Assembly (NCBI GenBank): GCA_903953985.1
Contig: CAJBLW010000164.1
Location: 1 to 7,462, forward strand
From: an uncultured Burkholderiales bacterium
GTDB taxonomy: Bacteria > Pseudomonadota > Gammaproteobacteria > Burkholderiales > Burkholderiaceae_C
DNA: 7,462 nucleotides
Direction: 5' to 3'
Part shown: in pieces, positions 5,186-7,462 of the stretch
How the letters are laid out: every line of letters begins with the position of its first letter
Numbering within the stretch: the stretch's first letter is position 1
The notes under the pieces: model-generated
What the model was told of the DNA's origin: nothing
Seen by the model: the letters and a program-made list of their open reading frames with translations, nothing else
The model's database searches: none
Position numbers and translations under genes: made by a program

Positions 5186-6058
5186 ATGTGCTTTATTTGC
5201 AATCTCAAAACCCCCTCTGCTAGTGCAGATGCCGACGCAACGGCGCCCTCATCGCCTCGCTGGCAAGCCCGGCGAGCCTTCCTCTTGGCCGCTGGTGCGG
5301 GTGCCGCAGGCTCGGCGCTGGCCCAGGTCGATGTGGGCTCTGCCTCGGGTTTGCGCAAATTGGTGCCAGCCGAGACGCTGGAAAATTCGGCCCGCCAGCA
5401 ATACGCGCAGGTGTTGGCCGAAGCCCGCGCCCAAAACGCATTGGCGCCCGATGGCCACCCACAACTGCAACGCCTGCACACCATCGCCCAAAAACTCATC
5501 CCGCACGCCACACCCTGGAACCAGCGCGCACGCGATTGGAAGTGGCAGGTCAACCTGATCGGCAGCAAACAGATCAATGCTTGGTGCATGCCCGGCGGCA
5601 AGATCGCGTTTTACACCGGCATCCTGGATCAGTTGCGCCTGAACGACGACGAAGTCGCCATGATCATGGGGCATGAGATGGCTCACGCCCTGCGTGAACA
5701 CGCACGCGAACGTCTGGCCAAAAGCCAGGCCACAAGCCTTGGCCTGTCCATTGCTTCTCAACTTTTAGGTTTGGGCTCATTGGGCGATGTGGCGGCCAAC
5801 CTGGGCACCCAATTGCTCACCTTGAAGTACAGCCGCGACGACGAAACCGAGTCTGACCTGGTGGGTCTGGAAATTGCCGCACGTGGCGGCTACCGGCCCG
5901 AAGCCAGCGTGACTTTGTGGCAAAAGATGCAAGCGGCCAGCGGCAACGGCGGGCCCTCCTTTTTGTCCACACACCCCAGTGGCAACAACCGCATCGAAGA
6001 ACTGCAGGCCAACCTGCCCAAGGTGCAGCACCTCTACGAACAAGCCCGTCGGGGCTGA
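5186..6058 (+). CDS. M48-family zinc metalloprotease with Tat-type signal
   Basis: A 290-residue periplasmic endopeptidase of the LoiP/YcaL/BepA-core type, which in other bacteria trims or degrades misfolded outer-membrane proteins. The zinc site is HEMAH (His163, Glu164, His167), with Glu222 in DDETESD as the expected third ligand. NAWCMPGGKIAFYTGIL (131-147) and the late THPSGNNRIEEL (262-273) are further M48 marks. No TPR repeats follow, unlike BepA. The N-terminus has a long polar stretch, then RRAFLLAAGAGAAGSALA, a twin-arginine-like signal (Arg29-Arg30) with likely cleavage after Ala46. There is no lipobox cysteine. The ATG at 5186 is the only ATG close to the signal. The frame continues upstream to a TTG at 5120 and an ATG at 5132, which would lengthen the pre-signal region. 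The chosen start gives an odd MCFIC opening with a CxxC. The next gene (gloC) is convergent. Confidence 0.9.
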   Translation: MCFICNLKTPSASADADATAPSSPRWQARRAFLLAAGAGAAGSALAQVDVGSASGLRKLVPAETLENSARQQYAQVLAEARAQNALAPDGHPQLQRLHTIAQKLIPHATPWNQRARDWKWQVNLIGSKQINAWCMPGGKIAFYTGILDQLRLNDDEVAMIMGHEMAHALREHARERLAKSQATSLGLSIASQLLGLGSLGDVAANLGTQLLTLKYSRDDETESDLVGLEIAARGGYRPEASVTLWQKMQAASGNGGPSFLSTHPSGNNRIEELQANLPKVQHLYEQARRG

Positions 6059-6078
6059 TGCATCCCTTTGAGATTTCC

Positions 6079-6102
6079 TACCCGACTTGATCGGGTATCC
6101 AT
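6079..6102. repeat. REP-like hairpin repeat, TACCCGA/TCGGGTA type, copy 1
   Basis: Arms TACCCGA (6079-6085) and TCGGGTA (6091-6097) around CTTGA, then TCCAT. It is identical over 24 bases to copy 2, which starts 45 bp later. It lies just after the metalloprotease stop, between two convergent genes. The left GTCAT frame seen in other units is missing here (TTTCC instead), so this copy may be a truncated unit. Confidence 0.85.
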
Positions 6103-6123
6103 CCCCACAGCGATGACCTGTCA

Positions 6124-6147
6124 TACCCGACTTGATCGGGTATCCAT
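6124..6147. repeat. REP-like hairpin repeat, TACCCGA/TCGGGTA type, copy 2
   Basis: The same 24 bases as copy 1: arms at 6124-6130 and 6136-6142 around CTTGA. It is preceded by TGTCA, giving the full GTCAT...ATCCAT frame, and by ATGAC two bases further left, so ATGAC-CT-GTCAT forms a small palindrome at the unit boundary. It ends five bases before the gloC stop. The pair could act as a barrier or weak terminator for both converging transcripts, though neither has a T-run. Confidence 0.85.
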
Positions 6148-6151
6148 GGCT

Positions 6152-6793
6152 TCAGCGGTCACGAACATACGGGTTGCTCTGCCGCTCGCGCCCAAAGGTG
6201 CTCTCAGGCCCGTGCCCGGGGATGAACACGGTGTCATGGCCCATGGGCCACAAGCGCTCGGTAATGCTGGCGATCAGATCGTCGTGATTGCCTTGCGGAA
6301 AATCGGTGCGGCCAATGCTACCGGCAAACAGCACATCGCCCACAAAAGCGCGCTTGATTTCAGGCGAATAAAACACCACATGGCCAGGCGTGTGGCCCGG
6401 GCAGTGGCGCACCTGCAAGGTGTGCGCCCCCAGCGTGACGGTGTCGCCATCGGCCAGCCAGCGGGTGGGCTTGAACACCCGCGCCGGCGGAAAACCATAC
6501 GCTGCAGCGGCCTGCGGCAAACCATCGATCCAGAACTGGTCTGCAGGGTGCGGCCCAATGATCGGCAAGCCCCCGAGTTGCTCGGCCAAGTCGGCCGTGC
6601 CCGAGGCGTGGTCCAGATGGCCATGGGTGATCCAGATCTGCTCGAGCTTGAGGCCATTGAGGCGCACTGCATCCAAAATCAAGTCCAGATCGCCCCCCGG
6701 ATCAACGACCGCCGCCTGGTGGCTCTGGTCGTCCCATACAACTGAGCAATTTTGCTGGAAGGGCGTGACGGGTATGGTTTGGTATTGCAACAT
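6152..6793 (-). CDS. gloC: Type II glyoxalase, metallo-beta-lactamase fold (YcbL/GloC family)
   Basis: GloC-type enzymes hydrolyse S-D-lactoylglutathione to D-lactate and glutathione, the second step of methylglyoxal removal in the cytosol. The 213-residue product closely follows the short YcbL/GloC form (E. coli about 215 residues), not the longer GloB. It opens with TIPVTPFQQNCSVVW (6-20). The metal-binding motif THGHLDH is at 56-62 (His57, His59, Asp61, His62). Further ligands are His134 in CPGHTPGH, Asp153 in VGDVLF and His194 in IPGHGP. The segments GRTDFPQGNH (161-170) and STFGRERQSNP (198-208) are also GloC-like. The ATG at 6793 gives the family N-terminus; a GTG 12 codons upstream is less likely. 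No strong Shine-Dalgarno is visible (GGAT close by). It is convergent with the metalloprotease gene and divergent from the methyltransferase gene. Substrate is inferred from family similarity. Confidence 0.93.
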   Translation of the reverse strand: MLQYQTIPVTPFQQNCSVVWDDQSHQAAVVDPGGDLDLILDAVRLNGLKLEQIWITHGHLDHASGTADLAEQLGGLPIIGPHPADQFWIDGLPQAAAAYGFPPARVFKPTRWLADGDTVTLGAHTLQVRHCPGHTPGHVVFYSPEIKRAFVGDVLFAGSIGRTDFPQGNHDDLIASITERLWPMGHDTVFIPGHGPESTFGRERQSNPYVRDR

Positions 6794-6911
6794 GCATCCG
6801 ATTATCCCAAAAGCCAAGGTGCAAGCCACGTCACTGAACTAGGCCTGGTGTACATTCCACATCAGCCAGCGCCTTTTGATCATTGGCTCGCGCGCTGCAA
6901 CGATTGTTTCT

Positions 6912-7462
6912 TTGCAAACCTGTTCACCCGGCTACCTGACCCGTCAGGAAAGCATCGCGGTTTCGGGCGTAGATGACCTGCTCATCCGTTCCTTGCTCGA
7001 TAAAAACCAGTTCCACGACCCTTTGGACGAGGCCCTTAACTTGGGCATTTCCTCAGCCACTTGGCCCCTTTTCGGCCTTTTGTGGCCATCGGGGATGCGC
7101 ATGGCCGAACGCATGGCACGCCGCCCCGTGACGGGCGAGCGCATTTTGGAAATCGGTTGCGGCTTGGCATTGTCCAGTCTGGTGGCGCACCGCCGGGGGG
7201 CGCAGATCACAGCCAGTGATTGCCACCCACTGGCGCATGCGTTTTTGGACGAGAACACGCGCATCAATGGCCTCGCCCCCATCACTTACCGGCACGGTTT
7301 GTGGGGCACGGCTGCGCTTCGCCAAGATGGCTTGCCTGTGCTGACAGCGGTCAAAGATGCCGCCGTGAGCGGTGAATTTGACCTGATCGTGGGCAGCGAT
7401 ATTCTCTACGAACGTGACGATGAGGGCACACTGGCCCAATTCATCGGTGAACACGCCGCCCG
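6912..7462 (+). CDS. Class I SAM-dependent methyltransferase, N-terminal part (cut by window edge, non-ATG start)
   Basis: A Rossmann-fold methyltransferase, probably of the methyltransferase-16/protein-lysine type, to judge from the N-terminal layout ISSATWPLFGLLWPSG before motif I. Substrate is unknown. Numbered from the TTG at 6912, 183 residues are visible. Motif I, ERILEIGCGLALSSL, has Glu80-Ile-Gly-Cys-Gly84; the ribose-contacting acid is likely Asp103 in ASDCHP. Motif FDLIVGSDILYERD contains Asp157. The frame is open from 6843, just after an in-frame TAG at 6840-6842, and has no ATG before 7095. Starting at that ATG would discard the N-terminal segment, so a TTG at 6912 or 6876 is more likely. 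Neither has a visible Shine-Dalgarno. The gene is divergent from gloC. The protein continues beyond 7462. Confidence 0.85.
   Translation, partial: MQTCSPGYLTRQESIAVSGVDDLLIRSLLDKNQFHDPLDEALNLGISSATWPLFGLLWPSGMRMAERMARRPVTGERILEIGCGLALSSLVAHRRGAQITASDCHPLAHAFLDENTRINGLAPITYRHGLWGTAALRQDGLPVLTAVKDAAVSGEFDLIVGSDILYERDDEGTLAQFIGEHAA

Noticed and set aside
5062..5200. Repeated ATTTGCA words in the ampG/metalloprotease divergent region
   Set aside because: Four loose occurrences (near 5061, 5118, 5174 and 5194) have irregular spacing and mixed flanks. One is inside the coding start, so there is too little to call an operator.
6068..6745. Plus-strand frame of 225 codons opposite gloC
   Set aside because: It is antisense to gloC, which has every metal ligand of its family. 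The frame also begins inside the hairpin repeats.
6792..6842. 16-codon plus-strand frame ending in TAG just before the methyltransferase frame
   Set aside because: It has no Shine-Dalgarno and overlaps the gloC start on the other strand. Its in-frame stop simply marks the limit of the methyltransferase frame.
1..7462. Search for CRISPR arrays, tRNA/rRNA genes, insertion sequences, phage genes or toxin-antitoxin pairs
   Set aside because: By eye I found no regularly spaced repeats with unique spacers, no tRNA-like cloverleaf or rRNA sequence, no transposase and no small paired toxin genes.

Overview
This window looks like a chromosomal segment from a GC-rich betaproteobacterium. The closest fit is the order Burkholderiales, probably Comamonadaceae (Limnohabitans/Rhodoferax-like). 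That placement rests on codon use, protein style and the GTCAT...ATCCAT hairpin repeats between genes; no marker gene is present to prove it.

Layout. (1) Positions 1-1243, minus strand: the head of a dTDP-L-rhamnose operon. It has rfbA (complete) followed by rfbC (cut by the window edge). rfbA is preceded by a 34-codon reading frame whose first 19 codons are a diverged copy of the rfbC start. A leader with hairpins and an ops-like motif lies further upstream. rfbB and rfbD are not in the window. (2) Positions 1487-3506, minus strand: a two-component pair, an OmpR-type response regulator followed 4 nt later by a membrane histidine kinase with a Met/His/Gly/Pro-rich periplasmic stretch. Periodic GTAAATC boxes lie just upstream. 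(3) Positions 3577-3709: a cluster of hairpin repeats, one of which supplies the last codons and stop of the next gene. (4) Positions 3698-5062, minus strand: an AmpG-like muropeptide permease, divergent from (5) 5186-6058, plus strand: a Tat-exported M48 zinc metalloprotease. (6) Two identical 24-bp hairpin repeats lie between this gene and the convergent gloC (6152-6793, minus), a type II glyoxalase of the metallo-beta-lactamase fold. (7) A class I SAM methyltransferase starts divergently from gloC, without an ATG, and runs off the right edge.

A loose envelope theme links several genes: rhamnose precursor supply, a membrane-located sensor, muropeptide recycling and an exported protease. They are not one pathway. 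I see no phage, CRISPR, toxin-antitoxin or clearly novel multigene system. The points most worth a second look are the chimeric rfbC-fragment frame coupled to rfbA, the ops-like leader, the spread of related hairpin repeats with different stems, and several genes lacking ordinary start signals.
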